This document shows positions 63,588-64,000 of a stretch of 64,000 bases of DNA, one piece after another. The translations under genes and the position numbers were made by a program. Within the stretch, counting starts at the first letter, position 1; each line of letters starts with the position of its first letter. The notes under the pieces were generated by a model that was not told where the DNA came from, ran no database searches, and worked only from the letters and a program-made list of their open reading frames with translations. The stretch is from an uncultured Pseudovibrio sp. (GTDB taxonomy: Bacteria > Pseudomonadota > Alphaproteobacteria > Rhizobiales > Stappiaceae), in NCBI GenBank assembly GCA_947496145.1, contig CANMBS010000013.1, positions 1 through 64,000 of the forward strand, written 5' to 3'.

Positions 63588-64000
63588 CTATCCTGTTACG
63601 ACTACGCCACCATCTATCACAAGTGCCTGACTTGTCATCATCCGGCTGGCTTTTGACGCTAAAAACAGTGTCGCATCAATGATATCATCCGGTTCGAGGT
63701 GCTCTTTCAGGCATTGCTTTTCCAGATGAGCGGCCAGATCTTCAGGTGTCGCCCATAGTTCTTTCTGCCGTTCTGTGAGAACCCATCCTGGCATCAGTGC
63801 ATTAACCCGAATATTGTCGGGTCCCAGCTCCCTTGCCAAAGCGCGTGTCAGACCCATGATCGCTGCCTTTGATGTTTCATAGGCCGGGTATCCGGCGTTC
63901 CCCATCATATAAGAGATGGAGGAGAAGTTGATGATGCTTCCGCCGCCAGCTTCTTTCATTCCCGGCGCTACGGCCTGCGCTGTGAAGAAGTGTGGTCGCA
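63588..64000 (-). CDS. Short-chain dehydrogenase/reductase, cut by the window edge
   Basis: Only the C-terminal part of this NAD(P)-dependent oxidoreductase is in the window; the frame stays open to base 64000, reading HFFTAQAVAPGMKEAGGG before the first Met. The catalytic Ser is in INFSSISYMM and the catalytic YxxxK in YPAYETSKAAIMGLTRALA. PDNIRVNALMPGWV and the C-terminal TLFLASKASRMMTSQALVIDGG complete the classical SDR pattern. The Rossmann N-terminus (TGxxxGIG) lies beyond the edge. The substrate is unknown. Confidence 0.92.
   Translation of the reverse strand, partial: RPHFFTAQAVAPGMKEAGGGSIINFSSISYMMGNAGYPAYETSKAAIMGLTRALARELGPDNIRVNALMPGWVLTERQKELWATPEDLAAHLEKQCLKEHLEPDDIIDATLFLASKASRMMTSQALVIDGGVVVTG

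Overview
The window reads as a chromosomal stretch of a marine-type alphaproteobacterium. Gene content (queuosine operon, type VI secretion, a bacterial sodium channel, a glucose-type ABC transporter, DUF3422 and single-chain serine deaminase genes), roughly balanced GC and tightly overlapping operons would suit a Pseudovibrio/Stappiaceae-like organism. That placement is an inference from gene style, as there is no rRNA gene in the window. No tRNA, CRISPR array, insertion sequence or prophage was seen.

Layout. 1-3.0 kb: a QseC-like sensor kinase and a ferric-reductase-like membrane flavoprotein. 3.1-5.9 kb: a large uncharacterised helical protein, here called family A, copy 1. 6.0-8.4 kb: a queC-queD-queE-queF operon for preQ0/preQ1, led by a hairpin resembling a preQ1-I riboswitch whose tail contains the queC ribosome-binding site. 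8.4-9.4 kb: ribokinase on the minus strand with a palindrome upstream. 9.8-13.5 kb: a cytochrome P450 and two unrecognised proteins. 13.4-14.2 kb: a soluble Ser/Thr kinase on the minus strand.

14.4-48.8 kb: one long plus-strand type VI secretion (T6SS) cluster. The order is tssA-tssB-tssC-hcp-tagJ-tssE-tssF-tssG-tssH(clpV), then a voltage-gated Na+ channel, a TssB/TssC-like fusion protein, a 93-aa protein, vgrG, a 197-aa adaptor-like protein, PAAR, an FHA protein, tssJ-tssK-tssL-tssM, and three very large uncharacterised genes (family A copy 2 and the tandem family B copies 1 and 2) ending at a strong terminator. TssJ/L/M form the envelope complex, TssA/E/F/G/K the baseplate and its assembly factors, TssB/C the sheath, Hcp/VgrG/PAAR the tube and spike, and ClpV recycles the sheath. 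The kinase and FHA protein suggest phosphorylation control, but no PppA phosphatase or TagF gene is in the window.

48.9-64 kb: ordinary accessory metabolism. It contains a secreted endonuclease/exonuclease/phosphatase-fold protein, a serine permease plus serine deaminase pair, a decayed stretch with a broken metallo-beta-lactamase-fold gene, a glucose-type ABC operon with its divergent LacI-family regulator, an HD phosphohydrolase, a secreted alkaline phosphatase, a DUF3422 membrane protein and a short-chain dehydrogenase cut by the window edge.

The best candidates for something undescribed are in the T6SS cluster: the sodium channel inside the operon, the fused second sheath protein that lacks the TssC C-terminal region, and the two families of giant helical proteins that share an N-terminal LTPxQIxW-like motif.
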